Assembly (NCBI GenBank): GCA_020845475.1
Contig: JADLFN010000025.1
Coordinates: forward strand, 1-53,250
Direction: 5' to 3'
Source: Planctomycetota bacterium
GTDB taxonomy: Bacteria > Planctomycetota > UBA8742 > UBA2392
Length of the DNA stretch: 53,250 bases
Shown: piece by piece, positions 18,484-24,619 of the stretch
Position numbering within the stretch: position 1 is the first letter of the stretch
How the letters are laid out: every line of letters begins with the position of its first letter
The notes under the pieces: generated by a model
What the model was told of the DNA's origin: nothing
What the model saw: the letters and a program-made list of their open reading frames with translations, nothing else
The model's database searches: none
Translations under genes and position numbers: made by a program

Positions 18484-18624
18484 CGGCGGACCCGCGTGTC
18501 CGCCTCATAGCAATGCTGCAGGCGACCCTGCCCGCACGACGCTCGCAAATCGCCGCAAGGCGACCCTGCCTGCATGACGCGCGCAAATCGCCTGCAGTAG
18601 TGCTGCCGCTCCCATCGGAGCGGC
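18481..18624 (+). repeat. Long paired-hairpin spacer S7 with 38-bp tandem duplication
   Basis: The stop TAG precedes GGCGGAC-CCGCGT-GTCCGCC. A second TAG (18508) begins a segment whose ends pair (CTGCAGGCG with CGCCTGCAG) and which closes at CTG (18603-18605). Inside it a 38-base unit starting AGGCGACCCTGCC is repeated twice (about 18520-18557 and 18558-18597) with a few changes. Hairpin B is GCCGCTCC-CATC-GGAGCGGC. The leader AACTGGAGTTCAA reaches the ATG at 18676. Confidence 0.75.
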
Positions 18625-18675
18625 GTTTTGAATTCGCGAACCCGCTCTCACGAGCACTCGCGAACTGGAGTTCAA

Positions 18676-19140
18676 ATGGACACAGATGAGAAGGACATCA
18701 AGCTGCACGCGTTCATCGACGGCCCGCCCGTCACGAAAGGCAGCGACATCGGGCTGCCGGCGAATCATCCGTTTGCCGGCTTCGATGTTGTGAGCCAGTA
18801 CACGGACGACGATGCTATAGATGACGGCATGCTTATTGACGTCACCCAGGAAGCAAAGGACGCCGGGCTGAACCTGCCGCGCGTACTTGTTTCGCGGGGG
18901 ATCTTCACTGATGTGCTCGCCCCGCGCTCCGAGAGAATCGGCGAACGCGAGGGCGAACCGGTCATCGATGTGCGCAAAGCACTTCACGAACTGCTGTGCA
19001 GGTTTTCCGACGCGGTGAGAGCCGCGGGCAAGGAGGAAAACGCGTACTGGTGGTTCGATTTCGTCGGAGCAAGCGAGAAGATCAAAGCCTGTCACAACGG
19101 CCAAGGTCGCATCACGTTCTGCTACCCCAGCGAAGATTAA
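18676..19140 (+). CDS. DUF6573-like protein
   Basis: This gene encodes 154 residues. The ATG at 18676 is preceded by AACTGGAGTTCAA; an upstream in-frame ATG lies within the spacer and has no ribosome binding site. The sequence FDVVSQYTDDDAIDDGMLID followed by VTQEAKDAGLNLPRVLVSRGIFTDV matches the pattern of DUF6573 ('...Y.ra.AieDGvLvDvt..A.eaGf..PvalTr.vw.d'), a family frequent on plasmids, phages and integrative elements. The C-terminal part has the typical spaced aromatic strands (YWWFDFVGASEKIKACHNGQGRITFCYPSED). The biochemical role is not known. Its presence supports a mobile origin of the array. Confidence 0.8.
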   Translation: MDTDEKDIKLHAFIDGPPVTKGSDIGLPANHPFAGFDVVSQYTDDDAIDDGMLIDVTQEAKDAGLNLPRVLVSRGIFTDVLAPRSERIGEREGEPVIDVRKALHELLCRFSDAVRAAGKEENAYWWFDFVGASEKIKACHNGQGRITFCYPSED

Positions 19141-19203
19141 TAGCTGCCTCCGCCTTGGCCGAAAAGCTTTGGCGGAGTCGGCTGCCGCTCCCTTCGGAGC
19201 GGC
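19141..19203 (+). repeat. Paired-hairpin spacer S8
   Basis: A TAG follows the TAA stop and opens hairpin A: AGC/GCT outer pairs, CTCCGCC/GGCGGAG stem, closing CTG at 19182-19184. It aligns with hairpin A of S1 with compensating stem changes. Hairpin B is GCCGCTCC-CTTC-GGAGCGGC. TTGGAGATCACC precedes the ATG at 19224. Confidence 0.8.
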
Positions 19204-19223
19204 GTATTTTGTTGGAGATCACC

Positions 19224-19547
19224 ATGTCCACATGGGATCGATTCATGCAGGCGATTGAAGACGGCGACGCGGCTGAAGCACTGCGCATCAGCGAAACGGA
19301 ATTGCCGACGGAACAGAAACCTGCCGCTCAAACCAAGCTCGCAGAAGCGAAACAGAAGAAGCGCAAGCCGCGCATTGAGATTGCCGCCGTCATGGCGGCC
19401 GTCGAGCGCGACGATTGCACCGGCTTCTGCATCGCTTGCGGCGAGGAGCAAGGCGGCTGTGAGCCCGACGCCAGGCGCGTCGAGTGCGAAAGCTGCGGCG
19501 AACCGAAAGTCTACGGCGCCGAAGAACTACTGTTCCGCATCGCCTAG
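19224..19547 (+). CDS. Zinc-ribbon protein of mobile elements
   Basis: This gene encodes 107 residues. GGAG lies eight bases before the ATG. The N-terminal half is a charged helix (MSTWDRFMQAIEDGDAAEALRIS...). The C-terminal half has paired cysteines, FCIACGEEQGGCEPDARRV then ECESCGEPKVYGAEELL, giving CxxC...CxxC plus an extra cysteine. This 'C.aCG....g.EPDar...CesCg...VyGAEELL' signature recurs in phage and plasmid genes of unknown role and probably binds one zinc ion. A regulatory or nucleic-acid-binding role is possible but inferred. The stop is doubled (TAGTAG) and leads into the next hairpin. Confidence 0.8.
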   Translation: MSTWDRFMQAIEDGDAAEALRISETELPTEQKPAAQTKLAEAKQKKRKPRIEIAAVMAAVERDDCTGFCIACGEEQGGCEPDARRVECESCGEPKVYGAEELLFRIA

Positions 19548-19662
19548 TAGCAGTTCTCGCGTTCTCGAGTTTTCGAGTACGCGAGTTCTGCTGCCGCTCC
19601 ATCCCGGAGCGGTTGTTTTGAACTCGCCCTTCGACTCGTGCGTTCCGCACGGCTCAGGGCGA
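19548..19662 (+). repeat. Paired-hairpin spacer S9 with extra leader hairpin
   Basis: The second of two TAGs opens hairpin A: AGCAG/CTGCT, CTCGCG/CGCGAG, CTCGA/TCGAG, closing at CTG (19591-19593). Hairpin B is CCGCTCC-ATCCC-GGAGCGG. A third hairpin (19624-19662) has TCGCCCT/AGGGCGA outside and CGTGCG/CGCACG inside and ends just before the ribosome binding site AACTGGAGTTCAT of the gene at 19675. Confidence 0.8.
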
Positions 19663-19674
19663 ACTGGAGTTCAT

Positions 19675-20148
19675 ATGGGTCAGTACTACTTAGTCGTAAA
19701 TCTGGACAAGAAGGAGTTCCTTCACCCGCACAAGCTGGGTGACGGGCTCAAGCTGATGGAGTTCGGCAACTCGAGCGACGGCACCATGCTCGCGCTCGCG
19801 TTGTTGCTGGCTGACGGCTGCGGCCGCGGCGGCGGCGATTACCACGCGAAGAAGGGCAGCAAGCCCGACCTCGCGTTGATCGGCCGCTGGAAAAACGATC
19901 GCATCGTGATCGCCGGCGACTACGCCGACATCGGCTTCACGCCGAGAGCCGCGCAGTGGACGCCCGAGCAACGCGCCAAGCTGAAAGAACATTTCAGCGA
20001 AGGCACGAAGCTTGAGGAACACGTCAACCTCTATGCCTGGGCCGAGAGTTTCTTTGAGGACATCTCATTGAAGATGCGCGAGCTGCTCGAAGCCGAGGCG
20101 TACACGGAAGTGCGGGCGCGCTGGGACATCGACCGCAAAGTCGCGTAG
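19675..20148 (+). CDS. 'MGQYY' family mobile-element protein
   Basis: This gene encodes 157 residues. I start it at the ATG at 19675, where the protein begins MGQYYLVVNLDKKEFLHPHK and is preceded by GGAG. This opening, the following LGDGLKLMEFG, and the later LIGRWKNDRIVIAGDYAD are hallmarks of a family of unknown function common in phage and plasmid accessory regions. The Gly-rich loop CGRGGGDYHAKKGSK lies between them. The C-terminal 50 residues are helical and charged. No catalytic motif is assigned. A longer upstream frame is only the spacer read through. Confidence 0.8.
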   Translation: MGQYYLVVNLDKKEFLHPHKLGDGLKLMEFGNSSDGTMLALALLLADGCGRGGGDYHAKKGSKPDLALIGRWKNDRIVIAGDYADIGFTPRAAQWTPEQRAKLKEHFSEGTKLEEHVNLYAWAESFFEDISLKMRELLEAEAYTEVRARWDIDRKVA

Positions 20149-20236
20149 TAGCAACCGGGGCGCGCAAGCGCCCCGCGTGCTGCGGCTCCCTTCGGAGCCG
20201 CACCCGTGGACCCGCCTTCGCTAAAGCTACGGCGGG
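20149..20236 (+). repeat. Paired-hairpin spacer S10 with extra leader hairpin
   Basis: The second of two TAGs opens hairpin A: AGCA/TGCT outside and GGGGCGC-GCAA-GCGCCCC inside, closing at CTG (20180-20182). Hairpin B is GCGGCTCC-CTTC-GGAGCCGC. A third stem CCCGCC/GGCGGG (20211-20236) lies before the ATG at 20249, which has only AAGG nearby as a ribosome binding site. Confidence 0.8.
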
Positions 20237-20248
20237 CAAGGCATACCC

Positions 20249-20644
20249 ATGAAACCGCAATACAAGCAGCAATGGCTCGCCGCCCTTCGCAGCGGCGAGT
20301 TTCTACAGTGCCGCGAGGCCATGCGCCTCGTGGATGAAGGCGGCCACGAACGCTTCTGCGTTCTTGGCGTGCTGGCCGAGCTGGTGCGCCGCGAGTGCCC
20401 CGCGAAGTTCAAGTGGACGCGTTTTGGCACAGACGCTGCCGGCAATAATCGCTACGACCTCCGTCCCAAAGGCGGTCGTCCCGACAAGCGCTGGTGGCGT
20501 GCGATCGAAAAGAAGCTCGGTGTTCGTCTGTTCAGCGACACCATGATCGACTACCTCGGCGAATCACACACGGTTTCCGAACTCAACGACAATTTCGGCA
20601 TCGAGTTCGACGAAGCCGCCGACCTCATCGAGGCACAGCTGTAG
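20249..20644 (+). CDS. Hypothetical mobile-element protein with FCVLGVL motif
   Basis: This gene encodes 131 residues (MKPQYKQQWLAALRSGEFLQ...). The pattern W..ALRSG.flQ.....L......RFCVLGVLAELV....KW is that of a widespread small phage and plasmid family of unknown function. Later GRPDKRWWRAIEKKLGVRLF and a helical SELNDNFGIEFDEAADLIEAQL complete it. C-terminal residues VSELNDN..F.E.AD.I fit the usual ending 'L...ND.g..F..IAd.ie'. The product is soluble. It is the penultimate gene of the array, and its stop TAG starts the last spacer. Confidence 0.75.
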   Translation: MKPQYKQQWLAALRSGEFLQCREAMRLVDEGGHERFCVLGVLAELVRRECPAKFKWTRFGTDAAGNNRYDLRPKGGRPDKRWWRAIEKKLGVRLFSDTMIDYLGESHTVSELNDNFGIEFDEAADLIEAQL

Positions 20645-20693
20645 CCATCGGAGCCTTCGGGCTCCCTTGGCTGCCGGCGCATTTCGCGCCGGT
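20642..20693 (+). repeat. Paired-hairpin spacer S11
   Basis: The stop TAG opens hairpin A: AGCC/GGCT outside and GGAGCC-TTCG-GGCTCC inside, closing at CTG (20671-20673). Hairpin B is CCGGCGC-ATTTC-GCGCCGG. The leader CGGAGAAATCC precedes the ATG at 20717. This is the last spacer of the series. Confidence 0.8.
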
Positions 20694-20716
20694 TGGCTGC
20701 AATCACGGAGAAATCC

Positions 20717-22489
20717 ATGACAGATTCACCCCGCAGTAAGTTTTCTGTCCGCGTGCATGACCCCAAGGCTTTCACGCGGGCCTTCAAGTTGGCCGCAAGC
20801 TGCGCCTCCCACGGTTCCAAGTGGGGCAGCAAGCTTCCCGTGCAGCACGTTCTGCTGCGCGTGGCAGGATTCAAGGCGCTGCTGCTGGCCACGGACCTGT
20901 GCCAGTATCTCACGATCGACCTGGGCTACGCCGGTGGCGGGCTCACACTCGACGGAGAGGGTGCGCTGATCCTTCCCGCTGATTGGAAGGTGCCGCGCGA
21001 GCCGTTCACGCTCAACTTTGAGCCGACGGACACAGGCCCGAAAGTGACGCTGAAGTTTGGCGCCGTTGAACAGGATGTCCCGCAGGAGCACGACCCGCAG
21101 GATTGGCCCCTCTTTCCGCTCGGCAACGCAGGGTGCAAGTTCGACCTGCCTGCGCAGCGCCTGGCGCACGAGCTTTCAACGCTCGCGCCCATGTGCGCCG
21201 CTGAAAAGGGCCGCTACGCGCTCAACGGGATTTACTTCGAGTTCGACGGCGTGAAACCCGAGGATGCAGGACCGTTCTTCCGCTACCAGCCGCCCTTCAA
21301 GGCGCACCTGGTGGCCACGGACGGCAAGCATCTGGGCATGACCACGCTTCCCGTCACGTTCGAGAAGGCGCCGCGTTACCAGGCCCTGTTGGAGCACACT
21401 CACGCGCTCAACGTCAGCAAGATCATGCTGGCGCTTGAGAACGATGAAAACGTTGAAGTCGCGTTCTCGCCCGAGGTGGAAGAAACCTACCCCAACGGCG
21501 ACATGCAGGCGGTCAGACCCGCCGAAAACGTCATGTTCTTTGGCACCCGCTCGTGGAGCTACACGGCCCGTATGATCGAGGGCCAGTTCCCCGACTGGCA
21601 TTCCGTTGTGCCGAAAACAGACGCCACCGTGCTGCTTGATCGCGAGGCTTTCATCGAAGCGTTGCAGGCCGTGAAGCACGCCTGCAGCGAAGAAAGCACC
21701 GCTATTAAACTCACGTTCAACGCCGATCACCTTCTGATCGAGGCTAAATCCCGTGAAAACGGTTACGCCAAGACCCAGATTCTGCTTGATGAAGTGCCGC
21801 CGCAGATGCAGCTCGGGCTTGACCCCGAGTATCTCATCGAGGCAGCCCTTGCCCTCACGGGCGACACGATTGTGTTCCAGTTCCGCAGCTGCGAGTACGG
21901 AGTCAGCATCCACGATGGTGCGCCTGAAGTGCGCTACCAGCTCGTGATGCCCATCGACTTCGGCGACCGGCCCACAGAACCCAAGGAACCCGAGAGTGGC
22001 GTCAAAGAAGAAGTCTGGAATGGCAAGACCGGGAAGTGGGACAAAGTCTCGGATGAAGCGAAAGCGTTGGCCAAGGCCGAGTACGACGCGGCGCTCGAGA
22101 AACACAAGCAGGATCTCGAGGCGCGCAAGGTCGAACTCGCCCGGTGGCGCCTGAACAACCGGCGCAATGCTGTGCTGGTCGACGGAGAGGACAGCGACGA
22201 GGAGCAGAAGCCCGGCGAATTCACGCCGCGCCCTGCCGATTCGCCGCAGATTGGCCAGAAGCTTGGCCACGTCCCCACGCTCGACGAGCTGCATGCCAAG
22301 GCACTCACGGCCGACCCGGTCGTGAAGCCCAAGCGCGCGAAGGCGAAAGCCACGGTCGCAACGACCCCGGCCACGCCCTCGCCCAAGAACGAACCGCAGC
22401 CCTGGCAGCCCGAAAGCGAGGAACACCTCGATAGCGGCGCTGAGTTGGGTTACGGCCTGGACAAGAACCAGGTGAGTTTCGGCTGGTAA
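20717..22489 (+). CDS. DnaN-like sliding clamp with C-terminal tail
   Basis: This gene encodes 590 residues, starting MTDSPRSKFSVRVHDPKAFT after CGGAGAAATCC. Residues 1 to about 415 look like a three-domain beta clamp: an early LLRVAGFKALLLATDLCQYLTIDL, a mid-section YALNGIYFEFD...LVATDGKHLGMTTLPV, then ARMIEGQFPDWHSVVP, where clamps have 'r.ieG.fPdy..vip', and VRYQLVMPIDF near residue 408, the usual clamp end. Chromosomal clamps have about 370 residues. Here about 170 more follow, beginning with a charged coiled-coil-like helix (EAKALAKAEYDAALEKHKQD) and continuing with a Pro/Ala/Lys-rich tail. A clamp tethers a DNA polymerase to template, so an element-encoded replication or repair role is likely. 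It is followed by two terminators. Confidence 0.75.
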   Translation: MTDSPRSKFSVRVHDPKAFTRAFKLAASCASHGSKWGSKLPVQHVLLRVAGFKALLLATDLCQYLTIDLGYAGGGLTLDGEGALILPADWKVPREPFTLNFEPTDTGPKVTLKFGAVEQDVPQEHDPQDWPLFPLGNAGCKFDLPAQRLAHELSTLAPMCAAEKGRYALNGIYFEFDGVKPEDAGPFFRYQPPFKAHLVATDGKHLGMTTLPVTFEKAPRYQALLEHTHALNVSKIMLALENDENVEVAFSPEVEETYPNGDMQAVRPAENVMFFGTRSWSYTARMIEGQFPDWHSVVPKTDATVLLDREAFIEALQAVKHACSEESTAIKLTFNADHLLIEAKSRENGYAKTQILLDEVPPQMQLGLDPEYLIEAALALTGDTIVFQFRSCEYGVSIHDGAPEVRYQLVMPIDFGDRPTEPKEPESGVKEEVWNGKTGKWDKVSDEAKALAKAEYDAALEKHKQDLEARKVELARWRLNNRRNAVLVDGEDSDEEQKPGEFTPRPADSPQIGQKLGHVPTLDELHAKALTADPVVKPKRAKAKATVATTPATPSPKNEPQPWQPESEEHLDSGAELGYGLDKNQVSFGW

Positions 22490-22514
22490 AGATGAGGTCG
22501 AAAAAGACCAAAGA

Positions 22515-22547
22515 GGGCGCGCGGCCAAAAGCCAAGCGCCCTTTTTT
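22515..22547 (+). terminator. Rho-independent terminator of the array
   Basis: GGGCGC and GCGCCC enclose a smaller GGC/GCC stem and are followed by six T. It lies 26 bases after the stop of the clamp-like gene. A preceding GGTC/GACC stem with an A-rich loop adds to it. Confidence 0.85.
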
Positions 22548-22582
22548 GTTTAACGGTGACAAGAACCACCCCAAAATCCCAA

Positions 22583-22622
22583 GGCCCGTAAGGCGGAATG
22601 TTCCGCTCTACGGGCCCTTTTC
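22583..22622 (+). terminator. Second terminator, possibly bidirectional
   Basis: GGCCCGTA pairs with TACGGGCC around an inner GCGGAA/TTCCGC stem, then CCTTTTCGTTT follows. Together with the first terminator it isolates the array from the convergent genes on the other side. Confidence 0.75.
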
Positions 22623-23139
22623 GTTTAACCTGCGCCCAAGGGCTCGGGCACCAAATGCCCCGCATCGCCAGCTGCGATTTCTAACGGTAAGAACCAAGGT
22701 CTTACCGGCAAGAATTGTCGCTCAACGATTGCCTGGAAGAGTACTACCCGAGTAGAGAGTTCTTCAACTCGGGTAGAATGAAGCTCGATGCAATACCAAG
22801 CACTGCCTGCCCTAGACTGACCCATACCGGGCTGAAACCAACCAATGAGGCACCGGGCTCAGGCAGCGGGCGGGCCTGCCGGCTCTCCTTGCTCGCCGAT
22901 GGATCATTCAAGTTGCCGCTACGAATGAGCGAAATGTGCACATAGCATGAGCACTATCCCTGCTGCAAATCTTGTGCAATTCAACCTTGGTCAACCCGTC
23001 GGAGGCGCTCTACGCCAAGGTTCTCAACCCCGAAGGTTGATATGGGTTGATTCGAGTTTATTCCAAGGAAGGCATAGAAAGGCCATGCGATAACGACCCC
23101 GCTTCCTCGTGGCGGTCAAACCTAACTTCAGGCGCTTGA
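22623..23139. other. Convergent intergenic region with inverted repeats
   Basis: This region lies between the terminators of the rightward array and the end of the leftward gene at 23140. It holds no convincing gene. It has two perfect inverted repeats: CGGTAAGA/TCTTACCG (22685-22707, 7-base loop) and CTACCCGAGT/ACTCGGGTAG (22744-22776, 13-base loop), neither followed by a T-run. It also has the phased pentamer cluster listed separately. Such a structured non-coding tract could be an origin or attachment region. Confidence 0.45.
22982..23049. repeat. Phased CAACC/GGTTG pentamer cluster
   Basis: CAACC starts at 22982, 22992 and 23025, and its complement GGTTG at 23035 and 23045. Neighbouring copies are 10 bases apart and the two groups 33 bases, so all lie on about the same face of the helix. 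AACCTTGG (22983) and CCAAGGTT (23015) also form an inverted repeat across the gap. The pattern suits a multi-site protein such as an initiator, partition protein or integrase accessory factor. Confidence 0.5.
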
Positions 23140-24156
23140 TTAGGCGGCAGGGCTGGAGCCTGGTGGGCGCGGCTGACCCCAAGGATGGTCTTTGGGAATC
23201 TCAGGAGCGCCAGAAGCCAGCGCCTTCAATGTAACTTTCGGCTGGGCACACTCGTCGAGTGGCGGCTGTGATTCGATTTCGTTCGCACTCACTTGGCCGC
23301 TTTGTTTGGCCAGAAGTTCGTCCAGGACCTGATGGAAGTTGTGTTCAAAGTTGAGGGCAAATGCCTGGTTTGCGTGCGCTCGTTCGCTGTTCTCAATATT
23401 TTGAGCCTGTGTCAGCTTCATAGAGAGGAGAGCGAAAGTACCCGTATCCACAGGCTTCAGGTCGCTGACTCCCCTGCGTATTTCATCAAGCGCAAGCACG
23501 GGATCCTCTGGGACGTTTTCATTGGTTAAACCTGCGAAAAGGCCACAAATGCAATCGGCGAGTTCATCGCGTGTCCCCTTCCAAGAGACCAGCCGTTTCA
23601 GCACTGCTTTTCGCGGCACGTTTTTTGTCACGCTGACGGCTTCTACGAACGCGTCAATCATGCCGCTAACCAGTGCCAGGTCGTGGGGCCCACCCGTACG
23701 GCCAGGCGGCAAGTTGCGCGCCGAAACGTCCACTACGACGCTTGCCCCGTGATTTGGCTTTGAACTACCGGGCTTCCGTTCAACAATTTCGCGCAGCTTT
23801 GGCCCAGCGCGGACGCCCTTGGCCCCAACCTCAACTGCGCCCAGAGCGACCCAACGCGGAAGAAGTTTGCAGAGCGCCGCCTCGCTAAAGGGATCGTCAA
23901 GTTCTTCAATCAGTTTCTGGCGCGAGACGAAGCCAGCCGAGTCGGAGTCTTCACCAGCCAAAATCAATGCCTCTGCCACGTGCAAGAACATTGGAGCCGC
24001 CCTTTTCGAGCGCGAGTGTGAGTTCGCCAATTCGGCAATCTCAGCGCGTTGTTCCGGGGTCAGACCGCCATTGGGGTTTGATTGAGGAGACACGACAAGT
24101 CCTTTCTCGCCGGTGATGGTCACCCTTGGATTTCGTGGTGCATCTCCGAAGTTCAT
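23140..24156 (-). CDS. Hypothetical protein, possible winged helix
   Basis: This gene encodes 338 residues. The ATG at 24156 has no clear ribosome binding site. The N-terminus is charged, followed by GGLTPEQRAEIAELANSHSRSKRAAPMFLHVAEALIL. Residues about 75-125 (FVSRQKLIEELDDPFSEAAL, then KLLPRWVALGAVEVGAKGVRAGPKLREI) have the look of a winged helix-turn-helix. The middle is helical with cysteines in DELADCICGLFAGL. The tail is Pro-rich. It is downstream of the excisionase-like gene on the same strand and probably in one transcript. A DNA-binding function is an inference from this pattern. I do not recognise the family. Confidence 0.65.
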   Translation of the reverse strand: MNFGDAPRNPRVTITGEKGLVVSPQSNPNGGLTPEQRAEIAELANSHSRSKRAAPMFLHVAEALILAGEDSDSAGFVSRQKLIEELDDPFSEAALCKLLPRWVALGAVEVGAKGVRAGPKLREIVERKPGSSKPNHGASVVVDVSARNLPPGRTGGPHDLALVSGMIDAFVEAVSVTKNVPRKAVLKRLVSWKGTRDELADCICGLFAGLTNENVPEDPVLALDEIRRGVSDLKPVDTGTFALLSMKLTQAQNIENSERAHANQAFALNFEHNFHQVLDELLAKQSGQVSANEIESQPPLDECAQPKVTLKALASGAPEIPKDHPWGQPRPPGSSPAA

Positions 24157-24183
24157 CGATCGAAGTGAAAACCCGAACCAGAA

Positions 24184-24477
24184 CTAACGCTGATCCAGGC
24201 TCGCGGCGGCCCTTCGGGACGCGGCTGCTTCGGTTGGTGACACCGCATGTTGCCGCTTTCCGGCAACTTCGCGAACCCAGCGAGCAAGTTCATCTTCTTC
24301 GATCAAGATGCGGGCCGAAGACCCTGGGGTAGGGCGTGCGCAGGCCAGCCGCTTGGCCCTAATCTCGGCCCTCAGCACGGAAACCGAAACCAGCGGCTTG
24401 CCCGTTTCATCTAGCCCTAGGGCAAGACTAGCCATTCTGAGCGTCAACAATTTCGGAATGCCGGTACTCGCTCTCAT
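24184..24477 (-). CDS. Excisionase/MerR-type helix-turn-helix protein
   Basis: This gene encodes 97 residues from the ATG at 24477 (MRASTGIPKLLTLRMASLAL); an upstream TTG would add ten residues. The core LTLRMASLALGLDETGKPLV, then SVSVLRAEIRAKRLACARPT, then RILIEEDELARWVREVAG matches small excisionase-like domains ('lt..eaA..lGvs...lr..i..grL......g....I...eL..wl'). Such proteins bind DNA in mobile elements as excision or transcription factors. It ends 28 bases before the start of the next leftward gene. It is moderately sure as a DNA-binding protein, but not sure as an excisionase, since no integrase is visible. Confidence 0.65.
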   Translation of the reverse strand: MRASTGIPKLLTLRMASLALGLDETGKPLVSVSVLRAEIRAKRLACARPTPGSSARILIEEDELARWVREVAGKRQHAVSPTEAAASRRAAASLDQR

Positions 24478-24619
24478 GGACTCGCCCGCCTTGTCTTTGC
24501 GCCTCAAATGTGCGCTTGCACTAGGTTGACGTGTTTTGCGGCAAGAGCGAATTAAGCCGAGTTACATTTTTGACGCCCATGGGTCTGAAAGCGGCTTCCA
24601 CGGGCGTTATTAACTTTTG

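Noticed and set aside
13841..20693. CRISPR array
   Set aside because: The repeated units differ in sequence, are spaced by whole genes and have no constant repeat; they are structural, not sequence, repeats.
13841..20693. Classical integron attC sites
   Set aside because: The attC core consensus (RYYYAAC...GTTRRRY) is absent and no integron integrase is in view; only the general idea of a hairpin junction remains.
22715..22945. 76-codon frame in the convergent region
   Set aside because: It runs through perfect inverted repeats, has no ribosome binding site and no recognisable protein character.
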